64,000 nucleotides of DNA from UBA6059 sp964351595. GTDB lineage: Bacteria; Bacteroidota; Bacteroidia; Cytophagales; Cyclobacteriaceae. This document shows positions 1 to 8,946 of this stretch, piece after piece. The stretch is from assembly GCA_964351595.1 (NCBI GenBank), contig CAYGOT010000010.1:1-64000 (forward strand), given 5' to 3'. Position numbers and translations under genes: made by a program. The notes below the pieces were generated by a model. It saw only the letters and a list, made by a program, of their open reading frames with translations. It did not search any database and was not told the DNA's origin. The stretch's first letter is position 1. Every line of letters starts with the position of its first letter.

Positions 1-12
1 AATCAAGAAGAA

Positions 13-1569
13 TTGAGCAATGAACTAATTATCAATTCAACTCAGGATGAATCTAGAATTGCCCTTTTAAAAGATAAAAAACTGGTTGAGTTTCATCAGG
101 AAAAGGATGAAACCAAATTTACGGTAGGAGACATCTACCTTGGCACGGTGCAAAAAGTCGTGCAAGGTCTGAATGCAGCATTCGTAGACATTGGATACGA
201 AAAAGACGCATTCCTGCATTACTTGGATTTAGGTCCCCAGATACAGTCATTAAATAAGTTTGTTAAAAGCAATCTCGGTAGCAATAATCCTAACCCGAAG
301 CTCTCTACATTCAAAAGAGAGCCAGACATTAACAAACTAGGTAAGATAGGTCAGGTACTCACCAGACACCAGAAGATATTGGTGCAGGTGGTGAAAGAGC
401 CTATTTCTACGAAGGGCCCAAGATTATCTTGTGAGTTGTCCATACCAGGTAGATATCTGGTATTGGTTCCATTTTCGGATACAGTAAACGTATCTAAGAA
501 AATAGGTAGTAGCGAAGAGCGAAAGAGGCTCGTAAGGCTAATCACCTCTATCAAGCCGAAGAACTTCGGTATTATCATAAGAACGGTAGCCCAAAATAAG
601 GATGTTGCTGAGCTTGATCGAGACCTACGCAACATTGTTTCTATCTGGGAAAAAGGAGTTGCAAGATTAACAGATGTGCAACCCAGGGACAAGGTAATTG
701 GTGAGATGAATCGCGCCAATTCGATCCTTAGGGATATGCTCAATGAGGGCTTTGACAACATTCACGTTGACGATAAAGAGCTCCATGATGAGATTCGCGA
801 TTACATTCGAACCATTGCTCCTTCTAAGGAGAAGATACTCAAACTGTATACCGGCAAAGCCAAGATTTTCGAAGCTTTCAATATAGAAAAGCAACTAAAG
901 TCACTTTTCGGCCAGTCGGTTAGTGTAGCTGGTGGAGGCTACTTAATTATTGAGCATACGGAGGCTTTGCACGTTATTGATGTTAATAGCGGAAACAAGT
1001 CTAACGCCCAGGATGATCAGGAAAATACCGCCCTTCATGTTAATCTAGATGCGGCCAGAGAGATCGCCCGACAACTCCGAGTGAGAGATATGGGTGGAAT
1101 CATTGTGGTTGATTTCATCGATATGAAAAGAGCGGAGAACAAAAAGAAGCTCTTTGATAAAATGAAGGAGGAGATGAAAGATGATCGCTCCAAGTTCACC
1201 ATTCTCCCGCTTTCCAAGTTTGGCTTGATGCAAATCACCCGTCAACGGGTGCGTCCTGAGTTGAACATAAAGACGAGAGAGGTTTGCCCGTCGTGTAATG
1301 GCTCAGGGAAAATTTCTGCGTCAATTATGATTACGGACGAGATAGAAAAAAATGTCGATCATTTGCTCAAAAACCAGAATGAGACTGACTTGACACTGGC
1401 CCTTCATCCTTATTTGTATGCTTTTTTTAGAAATGGGATGATTTCTAGGCAAGTCAAATGGCTCTTCAAATATCACAAATGGGTGACCTTAGTAGAGGAT
1501 TCTTCCCTGGCACTTACTGAATTCACCTTTGTGAACAAGGGAGGTGAGGTAATAGAATTATTGCCTTAA
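13..1569 (+). CDS. rng: Ribonuclease G/E family endoribonuclease
   Basis: Single-strand-specific endoribonuclease of the RNase E/G family, acting in the cytoplasm on rRNA precursors and mRNA. An N-terminal S1-like region (about residues 35-140) precedes the catalytic core. The two metal-binding aspartates are visible as D323 (HVIDVNSG) and D367 (VVDFIDM), and the zinc-link CPxC as C425/C428. The 518-residue length fits RNase G of Bacteroidota rather than the longer RNase E. I chose the TTG at 13 because the protein begins there with the family's usual N-terminus; the ATG at 20 is out of frame. It converges on the next gene, and the two stop codons overlap in the bases TTAA at 1566-1569. Confidence 0.93.
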   Translation: MSNELIINSTQDESRIALLKDKKLVEFHQEKDETKFTVGDIYLGTVQKVVQGLNAAFVDIGYEKDAFLHYLDLGPQIQSLNKFVKSNLGSNNPNPKLSTFKREPDINKLGKIGQVLTRHQKILVQVVKEPISTKGPRLSCELSIPGRYLVLVPFSDTVNVSKKIGSSEERKRLVRLITSIKPKNFGIIIRTVAQNKDVAELDRDLRNIVSIWEKGVARLTDVQPRDKVIGEMNRANSILRDMLNEGFDNIHVDDKELHDEIRDYIRTIAPSKEKILKLYTGKAKIFEAFNIEKQLKSLFGQSVSVAGGGYLIIEHTEALHVIDVNSGNKSNAQDDQENTALHVNLDAAREIARQLRVRDMGGIIVVDFIDMKRAENKKKLFDKMKEEMKDDRSKFTILPLSKFGLMQITRQRVRPELNIKTREVCPSCNGSGKISASIMITDEIEKNVDHLLKNQNETDLTLALHPYLYAFFRNGMISRQVKWLFKYHKWVTLVEDSSLALTEFTFVNKGGEVIELLP

Positions 1570-2207
1570 AACTTTACGCCGATATCGAAGCTGATCATAT
1601 CATTTTTTATGATCAGCTCGTCATCGATCTGAATAGTTTTGTTTATTGCATTGAGTAGCCCACGATAGTAACTAAATCCCCCAGTCAGGATAGTATTAAG
1701 GCCTACTTTATACTCAAGACCAAGGCCGAGTAGTGCCGATGCATTGAAGAGGTTGAATTTTTCAATACCCACGTACCTCTCGTCAGTTGGTTCGTCAAAT
1801 ATTTTGACTTCACCTGTCGCTCCAACTTGAAAGTACAATTTTGCGTCTGGTTGTATTTCGTTAGTATATAGCTTAAGGCTGATTGGCACCATCAAGTAGT
1901 GTAAGCGATACTCTTCCAGGCCTATGACGTAAGACCCACCATTTTCACCAACAACAGCAAAACTCACGTGCTTAGGCGTATAAATCACACCGGTACTAAA
2001 GCTATAGGTATCCGAAATCTCCACGTCTGCGGATAATCCAAATAGAAATTTGATAGCCGCACCATCATCAGAAAAATCAAGTGTATCGGACTGATTACTA
2101 ATTCGGTTTAAGGAGGCCGTCGGTGAAAACTTCAGACCGAGTTTGGTCTGTGCTTGAGCAACATTCAGACTGATCGTCAGCAGTAGTAAAATCAGGTAAT
2201 TTTGCAT
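1566..2207 (-). CDS. PorT-family outer-membrane beta-barrel protein
   Basis: Small exported beta-barrel of the outer-membrane protein beta-barrel/PorT-like family. From the ATG at 2207 the protein starts with a clear signal peptide (MQNYLILLLLTISLNVAQAQ). Alternating polar/hydrophobic strands with glycine turns follow (for example the LLGLGLEYKVG stretch), and it ends in the aromatic FDIGVKF typical of barrels. An in-frame start 30 bases upstream would add ten residues before the signal peptide and is less likely. The gene is divergent from gldB and convergent with rng. PorT itself works in type IX secretion, but this family is large, so no specific role is assigned. Confidence 0.75.
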   Translation of the reverse strand: MQNYLILLLLTISLNVAQAQTKLGLKFSPTASLNRISNQSDTLDFSDDGAAIKFLFGLSADVEISDTYSFSTGVIYTPKHVSFAVVGENGGSYVIGLEEYRLHYLMVPISLKLYTNEIQPDAKLYFQVGATGEVKIFDEPTDERYVGIEKFNLFNASALLGLGLEYKVGLNTILTGGFSYYRGLLNAINKTIQIDDELIIKNDMISFDIGVKF

Positions 2208-2233
2208 GCAGGTGAAATAAATAAATAGTTTTG
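2201..2233 (+). promoter_or_regulatory. Bacteroidota-type promoter for gldB
   Basis: TTTG at 2201-2204 and TAGTTTTG at 2226-2233 are separated by 21 bases, matching the -33 TTTG and -7 TAnnTTTG elements of the Bacteroidota primary sigma factor. Transcription would start about 7 bases after 2233, leaving a leader of roughly 10 bases before the gldB ATG at 2250. The -33 element lies against the start codon of the divergent barrel gene. Confidence 0.6.
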
Positions 2234-2249
2234 CCATTAAAGATAGTAA

Positions 2250-3245
2250 ATGGGAAGGTTAGGGAATTTTTTGTTTGTTGCGCTCGCGGTTTTCTCGCTA
2301 GGATGTTCAGAAGATACCTGCCGAGACGTACCCGAATTGGCAGCTCAACAGCCAATATTGATAGAAAGACTCGATCAAGAGCTATTTGGTCTTGAAAATC
2401 AAGATCAGGTAAATCAACTACTCAGGGCCAACCCCGGCTTCTCGAGATATTTCCTTGACACTGATCAGTACCCTTCGGATCAGATCGTTGCTAGAAAGCT
2501 TTTTGGGTTAATTAATGACCCATTTATTGATACGTTATACCAGGAGACCCAAAGCACTTATGGGGATCTCGAATGGCTGGCTCAGGATTTGGCCAACGCA
2601 TTTGCCAGGATGAACAGCTACTACCCTCAATTTCAAACACCGAAGGTGCAAACGGTAATAACTGGCTTGTATAAAGACCTGTTAATTTCAGACTCATTGG
2701 TTGTCATCGGGCTTGACCATTTTTTGGGTACAGATTCGAAGTACAAGCCTCTGGATGTACCGGACTATATTTTGAGAAGGTATGATGAGGACCACATGGT
2801 TCCTATTATCATCAGTTTTATGGCAGGCTGGTTTAATCAAACCAACTATGCTGACAAAACCATGCTCGCTGAAATGATTGATTATGGAAAGTCGTTCTAT
2901 TTTGTAAGTCATATTCTTCCATGTACTGAAGAGAGGTTGATCATTGGTTACACTTCTCAGGAGTGGCAAGATGCCATTGACAATGACGGAATTATTTGGG
3001 CGAACCTTATTGAGAATGAACTACTATATGAAACAGATCATGTCCTCAAGAACAAGTTTCTAGGTGAACGCCCCAATATATTTGAAATAGGGGACAGATG
3101 CCCGGGTCGGATAGGTAGATGGGTGGGTTGGCAGATTGTGAAAACCTACATGGAACAAAACCCTGACCTTAGTTTGACAGATCTCATGGCCGAGAAAGAT
3201 GCCAACAAGATATTTCAGTCTTCGCGCTACAAGCCAAGGAACTAA
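2250..3245 (+). CDS. gldB: Gliding motility lipoprotein GldB
   Basis: GldB is a lipoprotein required for gliding motility in Bacteroidota. The 331-residue protein has a lipoprotein signal with lipobox FSLGC (Cys19), followed by the GldB/DUF2268-like body. Recognisable family segments include the IERLDQELF motif near residue 40, the central LGTDSKYKP and MVPIISFMAGW-like segments, and the C-terminal PGRIGRWVGWQIV block. A good TAnnTTTG promoter lies just upstream. Its 3' end overlaps the convergent glycosyltransferase by 4 bases. The gene suggests, but does not prove, that the organism glides; other gld/spr genes are outside this window. Confidence 0.9.
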   Translation: MGRLGNFLFVALAVFSLGCSEDTCRDVPELAAQQPILIERLDQELFGLENQDQVNQLLRANPGFSRYFLDTDQYPSDQIVARKLFGLINDPFIDTLYQETQSTYGDLEWLAQDLANAFARMNSYYPQFQTPKVQTVITGLYKDLLISDSLVVIGLDHFLGTDSKYKPLDVPDYILRRYDEDHMVPIIISFMAGWFNQTNYADKTMLAEMIDYGKSFYFVSHILPCTEERLIIGYTSQEWQDAIDNDGIIWANLIENELLYETDHVLKNKFLGERPNIFEIGDRCPGRIGRWVGWQIVKTYMEQNPDLSLTDLMAEKDANKIFQSSRYKPRN

Positions 3246-4387
3246 CCGATCTCATCAAGTACTTTTTGAGTAAGCCGGACTTTGTCAAAAGATGATGCTA
3301 GTCTAAGAGCATTGACCTTAAGCTGACTTACTCTTGACTTATCACTCAACAATAATTGAACCTTCGTTATGAATTCCCTGGGATGGGTGGGATCATAACA
3401 GATGCCTACCTCATTATCTTCAATGACGGCTTTTGACCATCCTCCAAGATTGGAAACAATGATTTTGGCAGCCGCTAAGCCATCAAAGAGTTTGTTCGGG
3501 CTACCGGAATGCAAAATGGGAACATTCTGAAATGAGATATAAACTGCGTCACATTGTTCCATTAACCGCTTTACACCTTCCATGTCTTGCCAGGGAAGAA
3601 GAGTCGTATTCTCCAATTTTCTTAAAGCTACTTCCTTTCTAATAGCTTGCTTTTGAGCACCATCACCTACGATGATATATGCAAGGTCGAGACCTTCCTC
3701 TTGCGACAATTCTGCGATATCAAGTAAGTACTGCAGATGATTGGCTAGGCCGATAGTACCAAAGTAGCCAACCTTGAAAGGGCCGCTCGTCCCAGTTCTT
3801 TCCTTCATATCTGAGAAGAAACTGACGTCAGCCATATTTGGGACGACCACCACTTTTCTAGCTCCATTTTTCTGAATATAATCAACCATACCTGAGGATA
3901 ATGCGACTACCAGGTCTGCACTCCGGTAAACCTGCTGCTCAATATGATAGAGCCATTTCTTTAGCACGGAGTTTTTGATTATCCCCATTTGGATGGGTAC
4001 TTCAGGCCATAAATCCCCTACTTCAAAAAAGAATCGAGCCTTCTTTCTACGGCTAACTTTTTTACCAAGCCATCCCACAGATAGTGGTGTGCTGATGGCA
4101 TAAACCAAGTCAACCTCTGAATATGACTGACTTTTCGAGAGCGCTTTACTGTAGAAAGCCCAGAAAGCCCAAAGTCTTTTTAAGAAAGAGAAATGATTGC
4201 CATAGGGTACTCGTAAGTAGACTACTTCAATTCCTTCAATGAGGATAGAACGAGCCTTTTGGTTGCTGGAAGTTATGATAGTCGCGTGATGGCCGGCGGA
4301 GACCATCGCTTTGGCAATGTGGTACGACCTAATTCCTCCTCCCTCTCTGGGTGTTTTGAAATATTGATGAAGAAGGAGAATTTTCAT
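3242..4387 (-). CDS. Glycosyltransferase family 4 (GT-B fold)
   Basis: GT4-type glycosyltransferase of 381 residues. The N-terminus (LLLHQYFKTPREGGGIRSYH) is the donor-independent Rossmann domain with the glycine-rich loop seen in WbuB-like enzymes. The C-terminal half has VGYFGTIG, the nucleotide-sugar-binding region around IIVGDGAQK, and the SGSPNKLFDGLAA block in the place of the GT4 E-x7-E motif. It probably transfers a sugar during surface polysaccharide or glycan synthesis, but donor and acceptor cannot be told. It starts 3 bases after the nth stop codon on the same strand, so it is probably the last gene of the sigma factor-nth transcript. Confidence 0.85.
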   Translation of the reverse strand: MKILLLHQYFKTPREGGGIRSYHIAKAMVSAGHHATIITSSNQKARSILIEGIEVVYLRVPYGNHFSFLKRLWAFWAFYSKALSKSQSYSEVDLVYAISTPLSVGWLGKKVSRRKKARFFFEVGDLWPEVPIQMGIIKNSVLKKWLYHIEQQVYRSADLVVALSSGMVDYIQKNGARKVVVVPNMADVSFFSDMKERTGTSGPFKVGYFGTIGLANHLQYLLDIAELSQEEGLDLAYIIVGDGAQKQAIRKEVALRKLENTTLLPWQDMEGVKRLMEQCDAVYISFQNVPILHSGSPNKLFDGLAAAKIIVSNLGGWSKAVIEDNEVGICYDPTHPREFITKVQLLLSDKSRVSQLKVNALRLASSFDKVRLTQKVLDEIG

Positions 4388-4390
4388 AAA

Positions 4391-5050
4391 TCAAGAAGAA
4401 GCTTCCTGACCATAATTTTTCTCGTAATACCGGCAGAAGTAAGAAATATCACACTCCTTACATTTTGGCTTCCGGGCAAGGCAAACGTATCGGCCATGAA
4501 GTATGAGCCAGTGATGCGCCTTTGGAACATGCTCTTCGGGAATGTGCCGGATGAGTTGCTTCTCTACCTCAAGTGGAGTCTTGGCACTGAGTGTAGCCAG
4601 GCCCAACCTCTTTGACACTCGAAACACATGCGTGTCCACTGCCATGGTTGGCTGATTATAAATTACCGAGGCGATCACATTCGCTGTTTTTCTTCCAACA
4701 CCTGGTAGTTTTTGCAAATCTTCCAGTGACTCAGGAATCTCTGAATTGAAATCCTCTACCAGCATTTTGCCCAAGCCCAAAAGATGTTTCGTTTTGTTAT
4801 TCGGGTACGAAACACTCCTGATATAGGGGAATAGCTCATCGAAACTACTGCTAGCCAATCGCTCAGGCGTAGGAAAGTCAGCAAACAGCTCTGGTGTCAC
4901 CAGATTGATACGCTTATCCGTACACTGCGCACTCAACACAACGGCCACTAATAGTTCGAAAGGATTCGAATAGTGTAGTTCGGTTTCTGCCTGTGGAAAC
5001 CGCTCTCTAAAGTGTTCTATGAAGGCCTCAAATCTTTCCTTCTTAAGCAT
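4391..5050 (-). CDS. nth: Endonuclease III (DNA glycosylase/AP lyase)
   Basis: Base-excision repair enzyme that removes oxidised pyrimidines and cleaves at the abasic site. The helix-hairpin-helix LPGVGRKTANV contains the catalytic Lys121, and Asp139 lies in VDTHVFRV. The C-terminal [4Fe-4S] cluster ligands are C190, C197, C200 and C206 with the canonical C-x6-C-x2-C-x5-C spacing. At 219 residues it is full length. It follows the ECF sigma gene and its small partner in the same direction with 9 bases between, and the glycosyltransferase follows at once. Confidence 0.96.
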   Translation of the reverse strand: MLKKERFEAFIEHFRERFPQAETELHYSNPFELLVAVVLSAQCTDKRINLVTPELFADFPTPERLASSSFDELFPYIRSVSYPNNKTKHLLGLGKMLVEDFNSEIPESLEDLQKLPGVGRKTANVIASVIYNQPTMAVDTHVFRVSKRLGLATLSAKTPLEVEKQLIRHIPEEHVPKAHHWLILHGRYVCLARKPKCKECDISYFCRYYEKNYGQEASS

Positions 5051-5059
5051 CTGTTGAAA

Positions 5060-5299
5060 TTACTTCAGTACAGACGGTAAGTTAGATGATCTGGAGTAAT
5101 CAAGAATACCCTGCACCGCACGACTGCTTGGAGCTACCACACATTTATCCAAGTCGGATAGTGTGCTTATCAATTGGAGGTAGCGTTCCTGCAAGCGTTC
5201 GTTACAGAGAAGGGCATTTTCAATTTCTACATTTTCGATTTTAGAGGTTTCGCTATACGCATAGCGTAGAAGGTCATTTTCTGTAAAAGTTTTGGTCAT
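5060..5299 (-). CDS. Small protein coupled to ECF sigma factor (possible regulator)
   Basis: A 79-residue acidic, helix-rich protein with no transmembrane segment. Its start overlaps the last 26 bases of the sigma factor gene, so the two are probably translationally coupled. Small genes in this position after an ECF sigma gene often encode anti-sigma or sigma-modulating proteins, and the N-terminal FTENDLLRYAYSE resembles the start of many short anti-sigma-like proteins. It lacks a zinc-finger HxxxCxxC motif, so a classical ZAS-type anti-sigma is not supported. Function is inferred only from position. Confidence 0.65.
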   Translation of the reverse strand: MTKTFTENDLLRYAYSETSKIENVEIENALLCNERLQERYLQLISTLSDLDKCVVAPSSRAVQGILDYSRSSNLPSVLK

Positions 5300-5873
5300 A
5301 CGCGATATTTGTTTTCTGCATTTTCTTCCGAAGGTTGATTAAGGCATATCGCATTCTCCCCAAAGCAGTATTGATGCTTACATCTGTAGCATCTGCTATC
5401 TCCTGAAAACTCATTTGCATGTAGTGCCTCATAATCAGTACTTCCTTCTGTGATTCGGGAAGCTCCTGGATTAATTTCCTTAATAACGCATGAGTATCCT
5501 TTTTTATTTGCAGCGACTCAATAGAATCTTCTGAAAATTCTAATGTGTTGAACACATTGCTACCATCTTCCATGACGATAGTGGGATATCGCTTCGCTTT
5601 TCTGAAGTGGTCAATCGCAAGATTATGGGCTATTCGAAGTAACCAGGGCAGAAATTTACCCTCTTCGTTGTACCTGCCGGACTTGATAGTATTGACGGCT
5701 TTAATGAAACCATCCTGCATCAAATCTTCTGCAGTGTATTGATCCTTTACGATTAAATAAATAGTGGTGAAAACTCTCGACTTGTGCCTTTCTACTAGTT
5801 CTTCGAAAGCTGTCTCATCGCCTTGTTTGTAAAGTGATACCAATTGGCTGTCACTTACTTCTTTTCTAATCAT
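5274..5873 (-). CDS. RNA polymerase ECF-type sigma-70 factor
   Basis: ECF sigma factor of 199 residues. Region 2 spans about residues 20-95 (FEELVERHKSRVFTTIYLI, DLMQDGFIKA, FLPWLLRIAHNLAIDHFRK), and region 4 about 130-185 (LPESQKEVLIMRHYMQMSFQEIADATDVSINTALGRMRYA) with a clear helix-turn-helix. It directs core polymerase to a specific promoter set that cannot be deduced here. It is divergent from uvrA, has a well-matched housekeeping-type promoter, and heads an operon with the small overlapping gene, nth and a glycosyltransferase. Confidence 0.93.
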   Translation of the reverse strand: MIRKEVSDSQLVSLYKQGDETAFEELVERHKSRVFTTIYLIVKDQYTAEDLMQDGFIKAVNTIKSGRYNEEGKFLPWLLRIAHNLAIDHFRKAKRYPTIVMEDGSNVFNTLEFSEDSIESLQIKKDTHALLRKLIQELPESQKEVLIMRHYMQMSFQEIADATDVSINTALGRMRYALINLRKKMQKTNIAYDQNFYRK

Positions 5874-5955
5874 CTGTCTACCTGTTTAAAGTTAAGTAGA
5901 GGTTTAAATCATAGAGCGGGGTTAGAGGGTGAGAGATTTTTGATTAGCATAAAGT

Positions 5956-5988
5956 CAAATCTATGTAAATAAGCACCAGAATACCAAA
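5956..5988 (-). promoter_or_regulatory. Promoter for the ECF sigma-nth operon
   Basis: On the minus strand TTTG (plus-strand CAAA at 5985-5988) and TAGATTTG (5956-5963) are separated by 21 bases, a good match to the Bacteroidota -33/-7 consensus. It lies about 80 bases upstream of the sigma factor start codon. Confidence 0.55.
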
Positions 5989-6090
5989 TACCCTTGGGGG
6001 ATTTCTTTTTCGACCTTAGTGACGACAACTTCTTTGCCAAACTCATTTGTTATCATTGAGCAGTGCATATTAAATGTACTTATCATTCGA

Positions 6091-6098
6091 TAATTTTG
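6091..6098 (+). promoter_or_regulatory. Possible -7 element of the uvrA promoter
   Basis: TAATTTTG fits TAnnTTTG and lies 28 bases upstream of the uvrA TTG start. I see no convincing TTTG at the -33 position, so this may be a weak or activator-dependent promoter. No LexA-like operator was recognised in 5874-6126. Confidence 0.35.
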
Positions 6099-6126
6099 CG
6101 CCATATTCCATAAATAAACAAGCCTC

Positions 6127-8946
6127 TTGTTAGAAACCACTACAAGCACTTCATTAGACATTGACGATCTTGATCCGCGCAACTATATCATCATCAAGCG
6201 AGCAAGAGTTAATAATCTCAAAAACCTATCGGTAGCAATACCAAGAAACAAATTGGTGGTAATTACTGGCTTGTCGGGTTCGGGCAAGTCATCTCTCGCC
6301 TTTGATACACTGTTTGCTGAAGGTCAGAGGAAGTATGTTGAAAGCCTGAGCTCTTACGCCCGTCAGTTCCTCGGCAGGATGGAGAAGCCAGAGGTGGACT
6401 ATATCAAGGGAGTTTCACCCGCTATCGCAATCGAGCAGAAGGTGAACACAAGAAATCCACGCTCAACTATTGGCACTACGACAGAAATCTACGATTATCT
6501 AAAACTACTTTTCTCGAGGGTAGGTACTACGTACTCGCCAATCAGTGGCAATGTAGTGACGAGGGATACGGTTACTTCGGTTGTAGAAAAGATCAATTCA
6601 TTTGATGATGGGATCAGGTTCATGATTTTCTGCCCATTGATCAAAAAAGAAGATCGAACCATGACCAATGAACTGGAAATACTCCTCAGCAAGGGCTACA
6701 CAAGACTTTTGATCAATGGAGAAACACAATTCATTGAGGACTTACTTGAAAATCATGTGGTCAAGCCCGAAGATCAAATTGAGATACTAATCGATAGGTC
6801 ATCAGTACAAAAGGAAGATGAAGATGCTCTGTTTCGATTATCAGACTCAGTGCAAACTGCTTTTTTCGAGGGGGAAGGCACCTGTATAGTTCAACTAGCG
6901 GATGAGCGCTTCGAATTTTCCGATAGGTTCGAACTCGACGGTATGTCATTCGAAGAACCGTCGGTAAACTTTTTCAGCTTTAATAATCCGTATGGCGCAT
7001 GCAGGCGATGCGAAGGGTTTGGAAGAATATTGGGAATTGACCCGGATTTGGTGATTCCAGACCAAAACCTGTCGATATATGAAGGAGCAATTGCTCCCTG
7101 GCGAAGTGAAACCATGAACCTCTGGCTTCAGCCACTGCTAAAGAACGGAGTAAAGTTTGACTTCCCAATCCATAGGCCCTATAACGAACTAAGCCACGGT
7201 GAAAAGGAATTGCTATGGACAGGCAATGCTTACTTTGAAGGACTAGATGCCTTTTTCAAACATCTGGAGTCGAAGACTCACAAGATTCAATATAGAGTGC
7301 TACTTTCTCGCTATAGAGGGAGAACGGTGTGCCCGGAGTGTAAGGGAACAAGACTCAGGAAAGATGCGAGCTATGTGAAGATTGCAGAGCGATCTATCTC
7401 GGAGTTGGTATTACTTCCAGTCAAAAAAGTGATTGAGTTTGTAGATAGCCTCGAGCTGCCTGATCATCATGCTAAAATTGCCCTGCGCCTGGTTAAGGAA
7501 ATCAAGTTCCGTCTTGAGTACTTGGATAAAGTCGGCTTAGGCTATTTGACCTTGAATCGCCTGACCAATACGCTATCAGGCGGAGAGTATCAACGAATTA
7601 AATTAGCCACTTCACTGGGAAGCGCTTTGGTGGGGTCTATGTACATCCTCGATGAACCGAGCATAGGCCTCCACCCAAGAGACACTCAAAGGCTGGTAGA
7701 TGTGCTTATGGCGCTGAGGAATCTTGGGAATTCTGTTATTGTCGTGGAGCACGAGGAAGAAGTTATGCGAGCAGCGGATCAGATCATAGATATTGGACCC
7801 GATGCTGGTGCTCATGGTGGAGAGTTGGTATTCCAGGGAGATTGGCTGCAAATCCAGTCGGAGGACAAGTCGCATACGGCAAGGTTTCTCAATGGCCTTG
7901 ACTTACTTGAGATTCCCAAAAACCGGCGCAAATGGAATCAATCCATCGAGATCATTGGAGCGCGCGAAAACAATCTGAAGAACATCGATGTGAAAATTCC
8001 GCTAGGTGCTCTGTCTGTCGTGACAGGAGTTAGCGGTTCGGGAAAGTCAACTTTAGTCAAGAAGATATTAAACCCTGCGCTTTCTAAAATCCTGGGACTT
8101 GGTGGTGAATCTACGGGCAAGTTTGAGCGGCTGGGTGGAGACTACAAAGTGGTCACTCAAGTCGAGTTTGTAGATCAAAACCCTATCGGAAAAAGCAGCC
8201 GATCTAATCCCGTCACGTATGTAAAGGCTTATGATGTCATCCGTCAGCTTTATGCCGATCAGCCGATGGCTAAGCAGCGCGGGTACAAGCCGTCGTTCTT
8301 TTCTTTCAATGTAGATGGAGGCCGCTGCGAAACGTGCCAGGGCGAAGGTGTAGTGAAGATCGAGATGCAGTTCATGGCCGACATCCATCTTACCTGCGAG
8401 ACTTGCAAGGGCAAGCGATTCAAGTCCGAGATCATGGATATCAAGTATAACGACCTGGATATCGCAGAAGTGCTTGATCTTACGATTGAAGAAAGTCTTG
8501 ATTTCTTCAAAGACAAAGCACCAATCGTGAATAAGCTGAAGCCACTTGCTGATGTAGGCCTGGGTTATGTCAAGCTGGGTCAGTCGTCCAATTCGTTGAG
8601 TGGAGGCGAGGCACAACGGGTGAAACTGGCGAGCTTCCTTGGCAAGGGGGGGACATCCAAAAAGGACCATATTCTTTTCATTTTTGATGAGCCCACTACG
8701 GGACTCCATTTTCACGACATCCAGAGGCTTCTGACCGCCATCAACGCTTTGGTCAACCAAGGCAACTCAGTTGTCATCATTGAGCACAATATGGAGGTGA
8801 TCAAATCTGCTGATTGGATCATTGACCTGGGCCCGGAGGGTGGCGATGGTGGAGGTATTGTGTGCTTTGAAGGCCTGCCGGAAGACATGATCAAGTTGAA
8901 AAACAACCACACAGCGCGTTTCTTAGGTGGAAAAATAAGTCTATGA
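6127..8946 (+). CDS. uvrA: UvrABC system protein A (excinuclease ABC subunit A)
   Basis: DNA damage-recognition ATPase of nucleotide excision repair. At 939 residues it is a full-length tandem ABC protein: Walker A GLSGSGKS at 48-55 and GVSGSGKS at about 634-641, with signatures LSGGE at about 483-487 and 824-828. Zinc-binding cysteine pairs are at CRRCEGFG (~292), CPECKGTR (~402), CETCQGEG (~736) and CETCKGKR (~759). The UvrB-binding and insertion domains are present. No ATG exists near the N-terminus, so the TTG at 6127 is taken as start; it places the family's DPRNYIIIKRARVNNLKN segment about 17 residues in. The gene overlaps the following dehydrogenase by 4 bases (ATGA). Confidence 0.97.
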   Translation: MLETTTSTSLDIDDLDPRNYIIIKRARVNNLKNLSVAIPRNKLVVITGLSGSGKSSLAFDTLFAEGQRKYVESLSSYARQFLGRMEKPEVDYIKGVSPAIAIEQKVNTRNPRSTIGTTTEIYDYLKLLFSRVGTTYSPISGNVVTRDTVTSVVEKINSFDDGIRFMIFCPLIKKEDRTMTNELEILLSKGYTRLLINGETQFIEDLLENHVVKPEDQIEILIDRSSVQKEDEDALFRLSDSVQTAFFEGEGTCIVQLADERFEFSDRFELDGMSFEEPSVNFFSFNNPYGACRRCEGFGRILGIDPDLVIPDQNLSIYEGAIAPWRSETMNLWLQPLLKNGVKFDFPIHRPYNELSHGEKELLWTGNAYFEGLDAFFKHLESKTHKIQYRVLLSRYRGRTVCPECKGTRLRKDASYVKIAERSISELVLLPVKKVIEFVDSLELPDHHAKIALRLVKEIKFRLEYLDKVGLGYLTLNRLTNTLSGGEYQRIKLATSLGSALVGSMYILDEPSIGLHPRDTQRLVDVLMALRNLGNSVIVVEHEEEVMRAADQIIDIGPDAGAHGGELVFQGDWLQIQSEDKSHTARFLNGLDLLEIPKNRRKWNQSIEIIGARENNLKNIDVKIPLGALSVVTGVSGSGKSTLVKKILNPALSKILGLGGESTGKFERLGGDYKVVTQVEFVDQNPIGKSSRSNPVTYVKAYDVIRQLYADQPMAKQRGYKPSFFSFNVDGGRCETCQGEGVVKIEMQFMADIHLTCETCKGKRFKSEIMDIKYNDLDIAEVLDLTIEESLDFFKDKAPIVNKLKPLADVGLGYVKLGQSSNSLSGGEAQRVKLASFLGKGGTSKKDHILFIFDEPTTGLHFHDIQRLLTAINALVNQGNSVVIIEHNMEVIKSADWIIDLGPEGGDGGGIVCFEGLPEDMIKLKNNHTARFLGGKISL

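Noticed and set aside
4259..4615. 118-codon frame antisense to glycosyltransferase and nth
   Set aside because: It overlaps two genes with clear catalytic motifs and has no independent support.
5060..5299. Classical zinc-binding anti-sigma factor
   Set aside because: No HxxxCxxC motif and no membrane segment; only position supports a regulatory role.
8068..8760. 230-codon open frame antisense to uvrA
   Set aside because: It lies entirely within the well-supported uvrA coding sequence and its translation shows no domain or signal.
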